From NCBI RefSeq assembly GCF_001665875.1, contig NZ_LZTA01000014.1:122485-186484 (forward strand): a stretch of 64,000 nucleotides of DNA, read 5' to 3'. Below, piece after piece: positions 42,220-53,547 of this stretch (position 1 is its first letter; every line of letters begins with the position of its first letter). The translations under genes were made by a program, and so were the position numbers. The notes below the pieces were generated by a model. That model saw only the letters and a program-made list of their open reading frames with translations. It was not told where the DNA came from and ran no database searches. Source of the stretch: Mycobacterium sp. 852002-40037_SCH5390672. GTDB lineage: Bacteria > Actinomycetota > Actinomycetes > Mycobacteriales > Mycobacteriaceae.

Positions 42220-43053
42220 CTAACTCGTCCAGTGGGGTGCGCGCTTCTGAAGAAACGCCAGCATGCCCTCGCGGGCTTCGTCGGAGACGAAGAGCCGGGC
42301 CGACTCCTCGGCGAGGCGTTCGGCATCGCGGTCGAACCCCCGCAGCACCGCCGCCGTGGTCAGTGCCTTGGAAGCCGCGAGGCCCTGAGGCGAACCACGG
42401 CCGATATTGGAGACCAGTTTGTCGACCGCGGCGTCGACGTCGTCGGCGGCCACGGTGATCAGTCCGATCTCCGCCGCCTGGCCGGCGCCGAACGTCTCGC
42501 CGGTCAGGTAGTAGCGCGCCGCGGCCCGCGACGACAGTTTCGGCAGCAGCGTCAACGAGATGATCGCCGGGGCGACGCCGATCCGGGCCTCGGTGAGCGC
42601 GAAGGTGCTGCGCGGGCCGGCGACCGCGATATCGCACGCACCCATCAGGCCGAATCCGCCCGCCCGGACGTGCCCATCGATGGCGGCGATCACCGGCAGT
42701 GGCGAGGCGACGATGGCCCGCATCAAGGCGGTCATCTCCCGCGCCCGCGCGACGGCCATGTCGTATGCCGACGGTGGCGACCCGCTTCGCCCGGCTGCGC
42801 CGCCCTGGCGATCGCCACTAGGATCGCCCCCGCCGGCCTCGCTCAGATCCGCACCGGCACAGAAGGTGCCGCCGGTGTGGCCCAGCACCACCACCCGTAC
42901 CGCGGGGTCGGCCGAGGCGTCGCGCAGGCCCTGGTGCAATTGGTTGACCAGAGTGGTGGATAGCGCGTTGCGGTTGTGCGGTGAGTTCAGCGTCAGCCGC
43001 GCGTACGGCCCGCCCGTGTCCGCGGGCCCGGCGTATTCGACGAGCGCGTCCAT
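42220..43053 (-). CDS. echA7: enoyl-CoA hydratase family protein EchA7-like
   Basis: This 277-residue crotonase is the last gene of a six-gene acyl-CoA operon. The oxyanion-hole segments are GTFCAGADLSEAG and AIDGHVRAGGFGLMG. A glutamate in the position of one catalytic residue is kept in FALTEARIG, but the other is not evident. Residues about 73-95 are a Gly/Ser/Pro-rich insert encoded by a GC-rich repeat. The ATG at 43053 overlaps the stop of the acyl-CoA dehydrogenase by one base (TGATG). A role in hydrating an unsaturated branched acyl-CoA is likely. Confidence 0.88.
   Translation of the reverse strand: MDALVEYAGPADTGGPYARLTLNSPHNRNALSTTLVNQLHQGLRDASADPAVRVVVLGHTGGTFCAGADLSEAGGGDPSGDRQGGAAGRSGSPPSAYDMAVARAREMTALMRAIVASPLPVIAAIDGHVRAGGFGLMGACDIAVAGPRSTFALTEARIGVAPAIISLTLLPKLSSRAAARYYLTGETFGAGQAAEIGLITVAADDVDAAVDKLVSNIGRGSPQGLAASKALTTAAVLRGFDRDAERLAEESARLFVSDEAREGMLAFLQKRAPHWTS
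42772..42828 (-). repeat. GC-rich repeat inserted in frame in the crotonase gene
   Basis: On the minus strand two GGCGATC half-units are followed by GGCGGCGCAGCCGGGCGAAG and CGGGTCGCC. This wording recurs between genes in mycobacterial genomes as I know them. It is read in frame as a Gly/Ser/Pro-rich loop. A family search is needed to confirm it as a dispersed repeat. Confidence 0.45.
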
Positions 43054-44219
43054 CAGTAGCTTCGGGGCAGACCCAGCGAGGTCTGCGCGACGAAGTTCAG
43101 CACCATCTCGCGGCTGACCGGGGCGATGCGACCCAGCCGGGCCGAGGTCAGCATGGCCGCCACGCCGTACTCCTTGGTCAGCCCGTTGCCGCCCATCGAC
43201 TGCACCGCCTGATCCACCGACCGCGTAGCCGCTTCGGCCGCAGCGTATTTGGCCATGTTCGCGGCTTCGGCCGCGCCCATGTCGTTGCCCGAGTCGTAGA
43301 GGGCCGCGGCCTTCTGCAGCATCAGCTTGGCCAGCTCGACCTCGATGTGGCACTGCGCCAACGGATGTGACAAGCCTTGGTGCGCGCCGATCGGCGTGCC
43401 CCACACCTGGCGGGTCTTGACATACTCGGCGGCCCGGTCGAGGGCGAACCGCCCCATCCCGACGGAACTCGCCGCGCCCATGATGCGTTCGGGGTTGAGC
43501 CCGGCGAAAAGCTGTGCGATGGCGGCATCTTCGGCGCCGACGAGCGCGTCGCTGGGCAGCCGCACGTCGTCGAGGAAGACCTGGAACTGGCGTTCAGGGC
43601 TGATCAACTCCATTTCGATCGGGGTGTAGCTGAAGCCCGGCGCGTCGGTAGGCACCACGAACAGCGCGGGCCGCAGCTTGCCGGTCTTGGCCTCCTCAGT
43701 ACGGGCGACCACCAGCACCGCCTGCGCCTGATCGATGCCGGAGATGAAAACCTTCTGGCCCTTGAGGATCCAGTCGCTGCCGTCGCGGCGGGCAGTCGTG
43801 GTGATCTTGTGCGAGTTGGAGCCCGCATCCGGCTCGGTGATGGCGAACGCCATCGTCAGCGTCCCGTCGGCGATACCGGGGATCCAGCGCTTCTTCTGCT
43901 CCTCGGTGCCGAACTTGCTGATGATGGTGCCGTTGATGGCGGGCGACACCACCATCAGCAGCAGCGCGCTACCCGCGGCCGCCATCTCCTCCATGACCAG
44001 CGACAGCTCGTACATCCCGGCGCCGCCGCCGCCGTACTCCTCGGGCAGATTGACGCCGAGGAAGCCGAGTTTGCCTGCCTCTGACCATAATTCGTCGGTG
44101 TGTTCGTGAGCGCGGGCCTTGCGCAGGTAATACTCGCTGCCGTAGTTGGCCGCCCACGCGGCCACCGATTTGCGGAGGGCCTGACGCTCCTCACTCTCGA
44201 TGAAGCTGGTGTCGGTCAT
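43053..44219 (-). CDS. fadE12: acyl-CoA dehydrogenase FadE12-like
   Basis: This 388-residue FAD-dependent acyl-CoA dehydrogenase introduces the alpha-beta double bond. The family blocks MAFAITEPDAGSNSHKI and QSMGGNGLTKEYGVA are present. The downstream crotonase start overlaps its stop, and its own ATG overlaps the stop of the biotin carboxylase gene (ATGA). By order it matches Rv0972c. A branched or terpene-derived acyl-CoA is the expected substrate, from context. Confidence 0.93.
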   Translation of the reverse strand: MTDTSFIESEERQALRKSVAAWAANYGSEYYLRKARAHEHTDELWSEAGKLGFLGVNLPEEYGGGGAGMYELSLVMEEMAAAGSALLLMVVSPAINGTIISKFGTEEQKKRWIPGIADGTLTMAFAITEPDAGSNSHKITTTARRDGSDWILKGQKVFISGIDQAQAVLVVARTEEAKTGKLRPALFVVPTDAPGFSYTPIEMELISPERQFQVFLDDVRLPSDALVGAEDAAIAQLFAGLNPERIMGAASSVGMGRFALDRAAEYVKTRQVWGTPIGAHQGLSHPLAQCHIEVELAKLMLQKAAALYDSGNDMGAAEAANMAKYAAAEAATRSVDQAVQSMGGNGLTKEYGVAAMLTSARLGRIAPVSREMVLNFVAQTSLGLPRSY

Positions 44220-46204
44220 GCTGAATCTCCTTCTGATTGTGGCGCTTCCACTCTTGCCAGCACAGCGCCAACTTCGACTTGCTGACCGGTCTTGACATTG
44301 AGTTCGGCCAGTACCCCGTCGACCGGGGCGGCGATGGTGTGCTCCATCTTCATGGCCTCCAGCCAGATCAGCGGCTGGCCGGCGGTGACGGTGTCGCCGA
44401 TCGCGGCGCCGAGCCGGATGACGCTGCCGGGCATCGGCGCCACCAATGAGCCCTTTTCGACGGTCGAACCGGGCTCGGGGAAACGCGGCCGCGCAATCAG
44501 GTGCACCGGTCCGCGTGCGGAATCGACATAGATGTCGGAATCGCCCGCGTGGTAGCGCCGCACCGAGAAGCCGTGGTCGACACCGTCCGCCCGCAGCACG
44601 ACATCGTGCGCCGTGGCCGACACCAGGTGCACAGACGGGTCGTCGGGGAGTATCAAACCGGTTCTGGTGAACCGGTATTGAACCCGGTGCTCGTCACCTG
44701 CGTCGTCGTGGTAGTCCTTGACCTGGCACCCCGACGGCAGATTCCGCCAGCCGCTGGGAACGGCACCCGACACCGGGGCAACAGCCCGGTTGTGCGCGGC
44801 GTCGGCGAGTGCGGCTGCGATGGCGGACAGGCGGACCGCCGCGGCGTCGGCCAGTGGGGCCGCCAGCAGCGCCAGGTCGTGGGTCTCGAAAAACGCCGTG
44901 TCGGTGGCACCGTCGAGGAAGGCCGGATGCCGCAGCACGTTCACCAGCAGATCGCGGTTGGTACGCACGCCGTGCAGGCGGGCGCGGGCCAGCGCGCCGG
45001 CGAGAACCAGGGCCGCCTGACGGCGCGTCGGGGCATAGGAGATAACCTTGGCCAGCATCGGGTCGTAGTGGATCGAAACGGTGAACCCGTCGACGATGCC
45101 CGAATCCAGCCGGATCCCGGTCCGTTGTCCCAGCGAGCTGAACTCCGCCCGAACCGACGGCACTCCGAATGCTCGCACCAGGCCGGCCTGCGGCTGCCAG
45201 TTCTTGGCGGGGTCCTCGGCGTAGAGCCGGGCTTCGATCGAATGTCCCTGGGCGGCAGGAGGTTGCGCGTCCAGGCGGGCGCCGTCGGCGATGGCGAGCT
45301 GCAGTTCGACGAGATCGAGTCCGGTGGTCTCTTCGGTCACCGGGTGTTCGACCTGCAGCCGGGTGTTCATCTCCAGGAAGTAGAACTCGCCGTTGTTGTC
45401 GGCGAGGAACTCCACCGTCCCCGCCCCGGTGTAACCGATGGCTTCGGCGGCCAACCGGGCCGCGTCGAATAGCTTGGCGCGCATGCCCGGGATGCGCTGC
45501 ACCAACGGCGACGGGGCCTCCTCGATGATCTTCTGGTGGCGGCGCTGGATCGAGCATTCCCGTTCCCCCACCGCCCACACCGTGCCGTGGCTGTCGGCCA
45601 TGACCTGAACCTCGATGTGGTGTCCGGTGGGCAGATAGCGCTCGCAGAACACGGTCGGATCCCCGAAGGCGGACTGCGCTTCCCGCCGCGCTGCGGCGAC
45701 TTCCTCGGCGAGCGCCAACAATTCGCGCACCACCCGCATCCCGCGGCCACCGCCGCCCGCGGAGGCCTTGACCAGCACCGGCAGCTGTGCCTGGGTGACG
45801 GTGTCGGGGTCGAGCTCGTCGAGCACGGGTACCCCGGCCGCGGCCATCAGCTTCTTGGACTCGATCTTGGAGCCCATCGCGCGCACCGCATCCACCGGCG
45901 GCCCGACCCATGTCAGACCGGCGCCTAAAACGGCGGCCGCGAAGTCTGCGTTCTCCGAGAGGAACCCGTAACCGGGGTGTATCGCGTCCGCGCCCGCGGC
46001 GCGGGCCGCGGCGATGACGGCCTCGGCGTTGAGATAGTCGTTGGTCTTGTCCAGCCGCACCCGGGCGTCGGCCTCGGCGACGTGCGGCGCGCCGGCGTCC
46101 GGATCGGTGTAGACCGCGACGGTGCCCATGCCGAGGCGACGGCAGGTGGCGAACACTCGCCGGGCGATCTCACCCCGGTTGGCGACCAGAACTCGAGTAA
46201 CCAT
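44216..46204 (-). CDS. accA2: acyl-CoA carboxylase alpha subunit (biotin carboxylase and carrier), AccA2-like
   Basis: This 662-residue subunit has a biotin carboxylase module at about residues 1-450 (VLVANRGEIARRVF, HPGYGFLSENADFA, KASAGGGGRGMRVV, EMNTRLQVEHPVTEE). A C-terminal biotin carrier domain has its modified lysine at about residue 619 in EAMKMEH. With AccD2 it should carboxylate a branched enoyl-CoA of the methylcrotonyl- or geranyl-CoA type. The ATG at 46204 starts 5 nt after the accD2 stop; the longer frame has no similarity upstream. Confidence 0.94.
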   Translation of the reverse strand: MVTRVLVANRGEIARRVFATCRRLGMGTVAVYTDPDAGAPHVAEADARVRLDKTNDYLNAEAVIAAARAAGADAIHPGYGFLSENADFAAAVLGAGLTWVGPPVDAVRAMGSKIESKKLMAAAGVPVLDELDPDTVTQAQLPVLVKASAGGGGRGMRVVRELLALAEEVAAARREAQSAFGDPTVFCERYLPTGHHIEVQVMADSHGTVWAVGERECSIQRRHQKIIEEAPSPLVQRIPGMRAKLFDAARLAAEAIGYTGAGTVEFLADNNGEFYFLEMNTRLQVEHPVTEETTGLDLVELQLAIADGARLDAQPPAAQGHSIEARLYAEDPAKNWQPQAGLVRAFGVPSVRAEFSSLGQRTGIRLDSGIVDGFTVSIHYDPMLAKVISYAPTRRQAALVLAGALARARLHGVRTNRDLLVNVLRHPAFLDGATDTAFFETHDLALLAAPLADAAAVRLSAIAAALADAAHNRAVAPVSGAVPSGWRNLPSGCQVKDYHDDAGDEHRVQYRFTRTGLILPDDPSVHLVSATAHDVVLRADGVDHGFSVRRYHAGDSDIYVDSARGPVHLIARPRFPEPGSTVEKGSLVAPMPGSVIRLGAAIGDTVTAGQPLIWLEAMKMEHTIAAPVDGVLAELNVKTGQQVEVGAVLARVEAPQSEGDSA

Positions 46205-46209
46205 GGGGC

Positions 46210-47805
46210 TCACATTCGGAAGACGCCGAAGTTCGACGTCCCCTTGATCGGGCCATTGGCGATGGCGGACAAACAGATTCCCAATACGGTGCGGGTGTCC
46301 CGCGGGTCGATCACCCCGTCGTCGTAGAGCATCCCTGACAACACCAGCGGCAGCGACTCGGCTTCGATCTGGCCCTCGACCGCGGCGCGCATCGCCGCGT
46401 CGGCCTCCTCGTCGACCTGTTGGCCGCGCGCCTGGGCGGCCGCGCGGGCCACGATCGACAGCACGCCCGAAAGCTGGGCGCCCCCCATCACCGCGGACTT
46501 GGAGGTCGGCCACGCGAAGAGGAACCGCGGATCGTAGGCGCGGCCGCACATGCCGTAGTGGCCCGCGCCGTAGGAGGCGCCGATCAGCAGCGAGAGGTGC
46601 GGCACCGTCGAGTTGGACACGGCGTTGATCATCATCGAGCCGTGCTTGATCATGCCGCCCTCTTCGTAGTCCTTGCCCACCATGTAGCCGGTGGTGTTGT
46701 GCAAGAACAACAATGGCGTGTTGGAGCGGTTGGCCAGCTGGATGAACTGGGTGGCTTTCTGGGACTCCTCGCTGAACAGCACGCCGCGCGCGTTGGCCAG
46801 GATGCCGATCGGATAGCCATGTAGCTGCGCCCATCCGGTCATTAGGGAGGACCCGTACAGGGGCTTGAATTCGTCGAATTCGGAGCCGTCGACGATGCGG
46901 GCGATCACTTCCCGGGGATCGAACGGGATCCGCAGATCCGCGGGCACGATGCCGATGAGTTCCTCGGTGTCGAACAACGGCTCGATGACCGGTCTGGGTC
47001 TCGGTCCCTGCTTGACCCAGTTCAACCGGGCGACGATACGACGGCCGATCCGGATCGCGTCGAGTTCGTCGACGGCGAAGTAGTCGGCCAAACCCGAGAT
47101 ACGGGCATGCATTTCGGCGCCACCGAGCGATTCGTCATCGGATTCCTCGCCGGTGGCCATTTTCACCAGCGGTGGACCCGCGAGGAAGACCTTGGAACGT
47201 TCCTTGATCATCACCACGTGGTCCGACATGCCCGGGACGTAGGCACCGCCCGCGGTGGAGTTGCCGAATACCAATGCGATGGTGGGGATCCCGGCCGCCG
47301 AGAGCCGGGTCAAATCGCGGAACATCCGCCCGCCAGGGATGAAGATCTCCTTCTGCGTGGGCAGATCCGCCCCGCCGGATTCCACCAGCGAGATCACCGG
47401 GAGCCGGTTCTCGAAGGCGATCTGGTTGGCCCGCAAAATCTTCTTCAGGGTCCACGGGTTGCTGGTGCCGCCTTTGACCGTCGGATCGTTGGCGACGATC
47501 ATGCATTCGACGCCTTCGACCACGCCGATGCCGGTGACCGTGCTGGCGCCCACCTTGAAGGCGCTGCCCCAGGCCGCCAGCGGGCTCAGCTCCAGAAACG
47601 GTGAATCCTGGTCGACAAGCAATTCGATACGTTCGCGCGCCGTCAGCTTGCCGCGGTCATGATGGCGCTCAACGTATTTGGCCCCGCCGCCGGCCAGCGC
47701 ATTGGCCAGCTCGGTGTCGATCTCCTCGAGTTTCGCGATCGCCGCCGACGCCGCGTCGGTGAAGACGGTTGCCCCGCGATCGAGGGTGGACTGCAGCACG
47801 GTCAT
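46210..47805 (-). CDS. accD2: acyl-CoA carboxylase beta subunit (carboxyltransferase), AccD2-like
   Basis: This is a 531-residue carboxyltransferase of the methylcrotonyl-CoA carboxylase beta type. Typical blocks are ERIELLVDQDSPFLELS, FGNSTAGGAYVPGMSDH for the acyl-CoA site, and FLHNTTGYMVGKDYE plus YGAGHYGMCGRAYDPRF. The last set is characteristic of enzymes acting on 3-methyl-branched 2-enoyl-CoAs. The ATG at 47805 gives a length close to Rv0974c (529). It is cotranscribed between the two acyl-CoA dehydrogenase genes and accA2. Confidence 0.94.
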   Translation of the reverse strand: MTVLQSTLDRGATVFTDAASAAIAKLEEIDTELANALAGGGAKYVERHHDRGKLTARERIELLVDQDSPFLELSPLAAWGSAFKVGASTVTGIGVVEGVECMIVANDPTVKGGTSNPWTLKKILRANQIAFENRLPVISLVESGGADLPTQKEIFIPGGRMFRDLTRLSAAGIPTIALVFGNSTAGGAYVPGMSDHVVMIKERSKVFLAGPPLVKMATGEESDDESLGGAEMHARISGLADYFAVDELDAIRIGRRIVARLNWVKQGPRPRPVIEPLFDTEELIGIVPADLRIPFDPREVIARIVDGSEFDEFKPLYGSSLMTGWAQLHGYPIGILANARGVLFSEESQKATQFIQLANRSNTPLLFLHNTTGYMVGKDYEEGGMIKHGSMMINAVSNSTVPHLSLLIGASYGAGHYGMCGRAYDPRFLFAWPTSKSAVMGGAQLSGVLSIVARAAAQARGQQVDEEADAAMRAAVEGQIEAESLPLVLSGMLYDDGVIDPRDTRTVLGICLSAIANGPIKGTSNFGVFRM

Positions 47806-47854
47806 GACCGCCGCCGGCAATGCGGAGGGACACGATGAGAGGGAGGCGGTGCAA

Positions 47855-48999
47855 TCATGATTGGAACCCCAGCAGTTTGGCGGACAGTGCGGTCAGGATT
47901 TCGGTGGTTCCTCCGCCGATGCCCAGGATCCTCATGTCCCGGTATTGGCGTTCGACCTCGGATTCGGCCATGTAACCCATCCCGCCGAACAACTGGACGG
48001 CCTGATTGGCCACCCATTCCCCGGCTTCGACGGCGGTGTTCTTGGCGAAACACACCTGCGGAATCAGATTCGTCTCGCCGGCGAGCTGCCGCTCCACCAC
48101 GGTGCGCGAGTAGACCCGGGCGACGTCGATGCGGCGGGCCATCTCGGCGAGGGTGTTCTGCACCGACTGCCGCGATATCAGCGGGCGGCCGAACGTTTCG
48201 CGGTCGCGACACCACTGCACCGTCAGGTCCAGGCACCGCTGCGCGCTCGAATAGGCCTGTGCGGCAAGGCCGATCCGCTCCGAGATGAAGGCCTGTGCGA
48301 TCTGGGCGAACCCGCTGTTCTCGGTGCCGACCAGGTTGGTGACCGGGACGCGGACGTCGGTGTAGGACAGTTCGGCGGTGTCCGAGGACCGCCAGCCCAT
48401 CTTGTCCAGCTTGCGGGTCACCTCGAAGCCGGGCATGCCCTTCTCGACCACCAGCAGTGAAACCCCGCCCGCGCCAGGACCTCCGGTGCGCACCGCGGTC
48501 ACCACATAGTCGGCGCGGACCCCGGAGGTGATGTAGGTCTTGGCGCCGTTCACCACGTAGTGGTCGCCGTCCAGGACCGCCGAGGTCCGTAGATGCCCGA
48601 CGTCGGAGCCGCCCCCCGGCTCTGTGATGGCCAGCGAACCGATCATTTCGCCGGCCAGGGTGGGCCGTACGAAGGTGTCGATCAGTCGCTGATCACCCGA
48701 GGCGATCATGTGCGGCACCGCGATGCCGCAGGTGAACAAGGACGCGAACACACCACCCGGCGCTCCGGCCTGATGCATCTCTTCGCAGATGATCACCGCG
48801 TCGGCGCCGTCGCCGCCACCGCCGCCGACGGATTCGGGGAAGCCCGCGCCCAGCAGTCCGGCCGCCCCGGCGCTGCGGTGCAGGTCGCGCGGCAGGTCGC
48901 CGCAGCGCTCCCACTCCTCGACGTGGGGCAGGATTTCGCGTTCTGCGAACGAGCGCACCGTTTTTCGCAACTGTTCGCGTTCGGGCGTGGTCCAAAGAT

Positions 49000-49003
<4 letters not shown>
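47855..49003 (-). CDS. fadE13: acyl-CoA dehydrogenase FadE13-like
   Basis: This 382-residue acyl-CoA dehydrogenase has GSLAITEPGGGSDVGHLRT and QLFGGMGYMAESEVERQYRD, typical of isovaleryl/citronellyl-CoA dehydrogenase relatives. The GTG at 49003 is chosen because it overlaps the upstream stop (GTGA), has GGAGAG nearby, and gives the same length as Rv0975c. It is the second gene of the operon and probably forms the 2-enoyl-CoA that AccA2/AccD2 carboxylate. Confidence 0.93.
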
Positions 49004-50751
<1,748 letters not shown>

Positions 50752-50793
50752 GCCTGTCCTCCATTCAGGGATTCACCGGTTCGGACCAACCAA

Positions 50794-50809
50794 CCAACCG
50801 GTAGGTTAG
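50794..50809. promoter_or_regulatory. operator-like inverted repeat before the acyl-CoA operon
   Basis: CCAACC and GGTTAG flank GGTA, giving five of six paired positions. They are preceded by further CCAACCAACC copies from 50786. The site is about 43 nt upstream of the AtuA-like start. TetR-family repressors of acyl-CoA operons often bind sites of this style. No regulator gene is adjacent. Confidence 0.4.
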
Positions 50810-50902
50810 CGGGTACCGCCGGTGTCACGTCAAGGATCCCACCTCCCAGCGGGGTGTTTTGGCCGTGCCAGCGCGTAGGCGATCGGCACGGAAGCGTCCA
50901 TT

Positions 50903-50931
50903 TTGGCGACGAGCGGACCAGCGACTATCCT
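50903..50931 (+). promoter_or_regulatory. sigma-A-type promoter of rpmF
   Basis: TTGGCG at 50903-50908 and TATCCT at 50926-50931 are separated by 17 bp. They lie upstream of rpmF with a predicted leader of about 85 nt. Both hexamers and the spacing fit a housekeeping promoter. Confidence 0.5.
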
Positions 50932-51021
50932 GATATGCGATCGTCGCCCGTTCGGCCCACCGGCCACGCCGTGCGACATGCCGAACCAGCAAGTTCCCAC
51001 ATCGAGGAGTTAGGCCCGACC

Positions 51022-51195
51022 ATGGCCGTACCCAAGCGCAGAATGTCGCGCGCGAACACCCGTAGCCGGCGCGCGCAGTGGAAGGCCGAGAAGACCGAGC
51101 TCGTTGGTGTCACGGTCGCAGGTCAGCGCCACAAGGTGCCGCGGCGGCTGCTCAAGGCGGCCCGCCTCGGTCTGATCGACCTCGACCGCCGCTAG
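51022..51195 (+). CDS. rpmF: 50S ribosomal protein bL32
   Basis: This is the 57-residue large-subunit ribosomal protein L32. It begins [20 protein letters not shown] and is strongly basic. No Cys pair is present, so this is the zinc-free form. GAGGAG lies 12 nt before the ATG. The same frame is open far upstream, opposite the AtuA-like gene, but only these last 57 codons are a real protein. The length equals the M. tuberculosis protein Rv0979A. Confidence 0.95.
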
Positions 51196-51235
51196 CTTGA
51201 TGGCGGCGGCCCGCTAGCCCCCGCCCCGGCGCGCC

Positions 51236-51254
51236 TCTCAGGTCAGTCTCAGGC
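51236..51254 (+). promoter_or_regulatory. MprA-type direct-repeat box before mprA
   Basis: TCTCAGGT at 51236 and TCTCAGGC at 51247 are direct repeats 11 bp apart, about one helical turn. They end 21 nt before the mprA start. The M. tuberculosis MprA box is described as two loosely conserved 8-bp direct repeats upstream of mprA and pepD, which this fits. It suggests autoregulation. Confidence 0.65.
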
Positions 51255-51275
51255 GGTGGGACGAAACTAGGGGCC

Positions 51276-51962
51276 GTGCGAATACTGGTCGTCGACGACG
51301 ATCGCGCGGTGCGCGAGTCGCTGCGTAGGTCGTTGTCCTTCAACGGTTACTCCGTTGAGTTGGCCCATGACGGGGTCGAAGCTCTCGAACTGATCGCCAG
51401 CGATCGCCCCGACGCCCTCGTCCTGGATGTGATGATGCCGCGCCTGGACGGGCTCGAGGTGTGCCGTCACCTCCGCAGCACCGGTGACGACCTACCGATC
51501 CTGGTGCTCACCGCCCGCGATTCGGTGTCGGAGCGGGTCGCCGGACTGGACGCCGGCGCCGATGACTATCTGCCGAAGCCGTTCGCCCTGGAAGAACTGC
51601 TGGCCCGGATGCGCGCGCTGCTGCGGCGCACCAAGCCGGAGGACGACGCCGAATCGGTGGCCATGACGTTCTCCGACCTGACGCTGGACCCGGTGACCCG
51701 CGAGGTCACCCGCGGGCAGCGCCGGATCAGCCTGACCCGCACCGAGTTCGCGTTGCTGGAGATGCTGATCGCCAATCCGCGCCGAGTGCTCACCCGCAGC
51801 CGGATCCTCGAAGAGGTGTGGGGATTCGACTTTCCCACCTCGGGCAACGCGCTGGAGGTCTACGTGGGCTATCTGCGGCGCAAAACCGAAGCCGATGGTG
51901 AGTCACGGCTGATCCACACGGTGCGCGGTGTCGGTTACGTCCTTCGGGAGACGCCCCCGTGA
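51276..51962 (+). CDS. mprA: response regulator MprA
   Basis: This is a 228-residue OmpR-family response regulator. The receiver domain has the acidic pocket [10 protein letters not shown], the phospho-acceptor Asp at about residue 51 in [12 protein letters not shown], and the Lys in [11 protein letters not shown] winged-helix DNA-binding domain ends in [20 protein letters not shown]. It controls envelope stress genes, including pepD and stress sigma factors in M. tuberculosis. The GTG start fits Rv0981. mprB starts 16 nt after its stop. Confidence 0.96.
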   Translation: MRILVVDDDRAVRESLRRSLSFNGYSVELAHDGVEALELIASDRPDALVLDVMMPRLDGLEVCRHLRSTGDDLPILVLTARDSVSERVAGLDAGADDYLPKPFALEELLARMRALLRRTKPEDDAESVAMTFSDLTLDPVTREVTRGQRRISLTRTEFALLEMLIANPRRVLTRSRILEEVWGFDFPTSGNALEVYVGYLRRKTEADGESRLIHTVRGVGYVLRETPP

Positions 51963-51978
51963 TGATTCGGGTCCGTCG

Positions 51979-53547
51979 ATGATCCGGTTTCCCCGGCCTC
52001 AACGTCCACCGCTGCGCCCGCCGTTGCGCGCTGCACCCTCCTTGTCATTGCGGTGGCGGGTGATGCTGCTGGCGATGTCGATGGTCGCCATGGTCGTGGT
52101 GCTGATGGCCTTCGCCGTCTATGCCGTGATTTCGGCCGCGCTGTACAGCGACATCGACAACCAACTGCAAAGCCGCGCGCAACTGTTGATCGCCAGCGGT
52201 TCACTGGCCGCTGACCCGGGCAAAGCCATCGAAGGCACCGCGTATTCCGACGTCAACGCGATGCTGGTGAACCCGGGCCACTCGATCTACACCGCCCAGC
52301 AGCCGGGTCAGACCCTGCCGGTCGGTGCGCCGGAGAAAGCGGTCATCCACGGCGATTTGTTCATGTCGCGGCGCACCGCCGGTGATCAACGCATCCTTGC
52401 CGTGCACCTGCAGAACGGCACCTCGCTGTTGATCTCCAAGAGCCTCAAGCCAACCGAAGCGGTGATGAACAGACTGCGCTGGGTGCTGCTGATCGTCGGC
52501 GGTGTCGGTGTGGCGGTCGCCGCGGTGGCGGGCGGCATGGTCACCAGGGCCGGGTTGCGCCCGGTGGCCCGTCTGACCGAGGCGGCCGAGCGGGTGGCGC
52601 GCACCGATGACCTCAGACCCATCCCGGTGTTCGGTAGCGACGAATTGGCCAGGCTCACCGAGTCGTTCAACCTGATGTTGCGGGCACTCGCCGAGTCTCG
52701 GGAGCGGCAGGCCCGGCTGGTCACCGACGCCGGGCATGAATTGCGCACCCCGCTGACCTCGCTGCGGACCAACGTCGAGCTGCTGATGGCTTCGATGGAA
52801 CCCGGAGCGCCACGCCTACCCGAGCAGGAGATGGTTGACCTGCGCACCGATGTAATCGCGCAGATTGAGGAATTGTCAACGCTGGTAGGCGATTTGGTGG
52901 ACCTTACCCGTGACGACGCCGGCCAGGTGGTGCACGAGCCCGTCGACATGTCCGATGTCGTCGATCGCAGCCTGGAGCGAGTCAGGCGGCGGCGCAACGA
53001 CATTCACTTCGATGTCGACGTGACACCGTGGCAGATGTACGGCGACGCCGCCGGGCTGTCGCGTGCGGTCCTGAATCTGCTGGACAATGCGGCGAAGTGG
53101 AGCCCGCCCGGTGGTCACGTCGGTGTCACGATGCGCCAGCTCGACCCGTCGCACGCGGAGTTGGTGATCGCCGACCACGGCCCCGGCATTCCGCCGCAGG
53201 AGCGTCGCCTGGTGTTCGAGCGGTTCTACCGCTCGACGACGGCACGGGCCATGCCAGGCTCCGGACTCGGGCTGGCGATCGTCAAGAAGGTCGTGCTCAA
53301 CCACGGCGGATTGCTGCGCGTCGAGGACACCGTTCCCGGAGGCCAGCCGCCGGGCACTTCCTTCTATGTGCTGCTGCCCGGCCGGCGCTTGCCCGCCTCG
53401 ACGTACTCCACGGCCGCCCGGGAGCAGGAAACCGGCCAGGTAGGCGACGCCACGGACTCCACCAGCGCAGCGGCCGGCGATCAGGCGAACTCTCGGGAAT
53501 CGGCGAACGTTATCTCAGTGGACTCTCAGTCCGCGCGGGCAAGGTAG
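51979..53547 (+). CDS. mprB: sensor histidine kinase MprB
   Basis: This 522-residue membrane kinase has a first membrane segment at about residues 30-55, an extracytoplasmic sensor domain, a second segment near VLLIVGGVGVAVAAVAGGM, and a HAMP region. The phospho-acceptor His is at about residue 253 in DAGHELRTPLTSL. ATP-binding boxes NLLDNAAKWSPPGGH, DHGPGIPP and GSGLGLAIVKKV follow. The C-terminal tail is disordered and carries the pepD control box in its last codons. It phosphorylates MprA on envelope stress. Confidence 0.95.
   Translation: MIRFPRPQRPPLRPPLRAAPSLSLRWRVMLLAMSMVAMVVVLMAFAVYAVISAALYSDIDNQLQSRAQLLIASGSLAADPGKAIEGTAYSDVNAMLVNPGHSIYTAQQPGQTLPVGAPEKAVIHGDLFMSRRTAGDQRILAVHLQNGTSLLISKSLKPTEAVMNRLRWVLLIVGGVGVAVAAVAGGMVTRAGLRPVARLTEAAERVARTDDLRPIPVFGSDELARLTESFNLMLRALAESRERQARLVTDAGHELRTPLTSLRTNVELLMASMEPGAPRLPEQEMVDLRTDVIAQIEELSTLVGDLVDLTRDDAGQVVHEPVDMSDVVDRSLERVRRRRNDIHFDVDVTPWQMYGDAAGLSRAVLNLLDNAAKWSPPGGHVGVTMRQLDPSHAELVIADHGPGIPPQERRLVFERFYRSTTARAMPGSGLGLAIVKKVVLNHGGLLRVEDTVPGGQPPGTSFYVLLPGRRLPASTYSTAAREQETGQVGDATDSTSAAAGDQANSRESANVISVDSQSARAR
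53513..53531 (+). promoter_or_regulatory. MprA-type direct-repeat box before pepD
   Basis: TCTCAGTG at 53513 and TCTCAGTC at 53524 have the same 11-bp start-to-start spacing as the box before mprA. The box lies inside the last codons of mprB, about 90 nt upstream of pepD. A reversed copy, CTGAGATA at 53591-53598, complements TATCTCAG and may be a further half-site. Confidence 0.65.
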
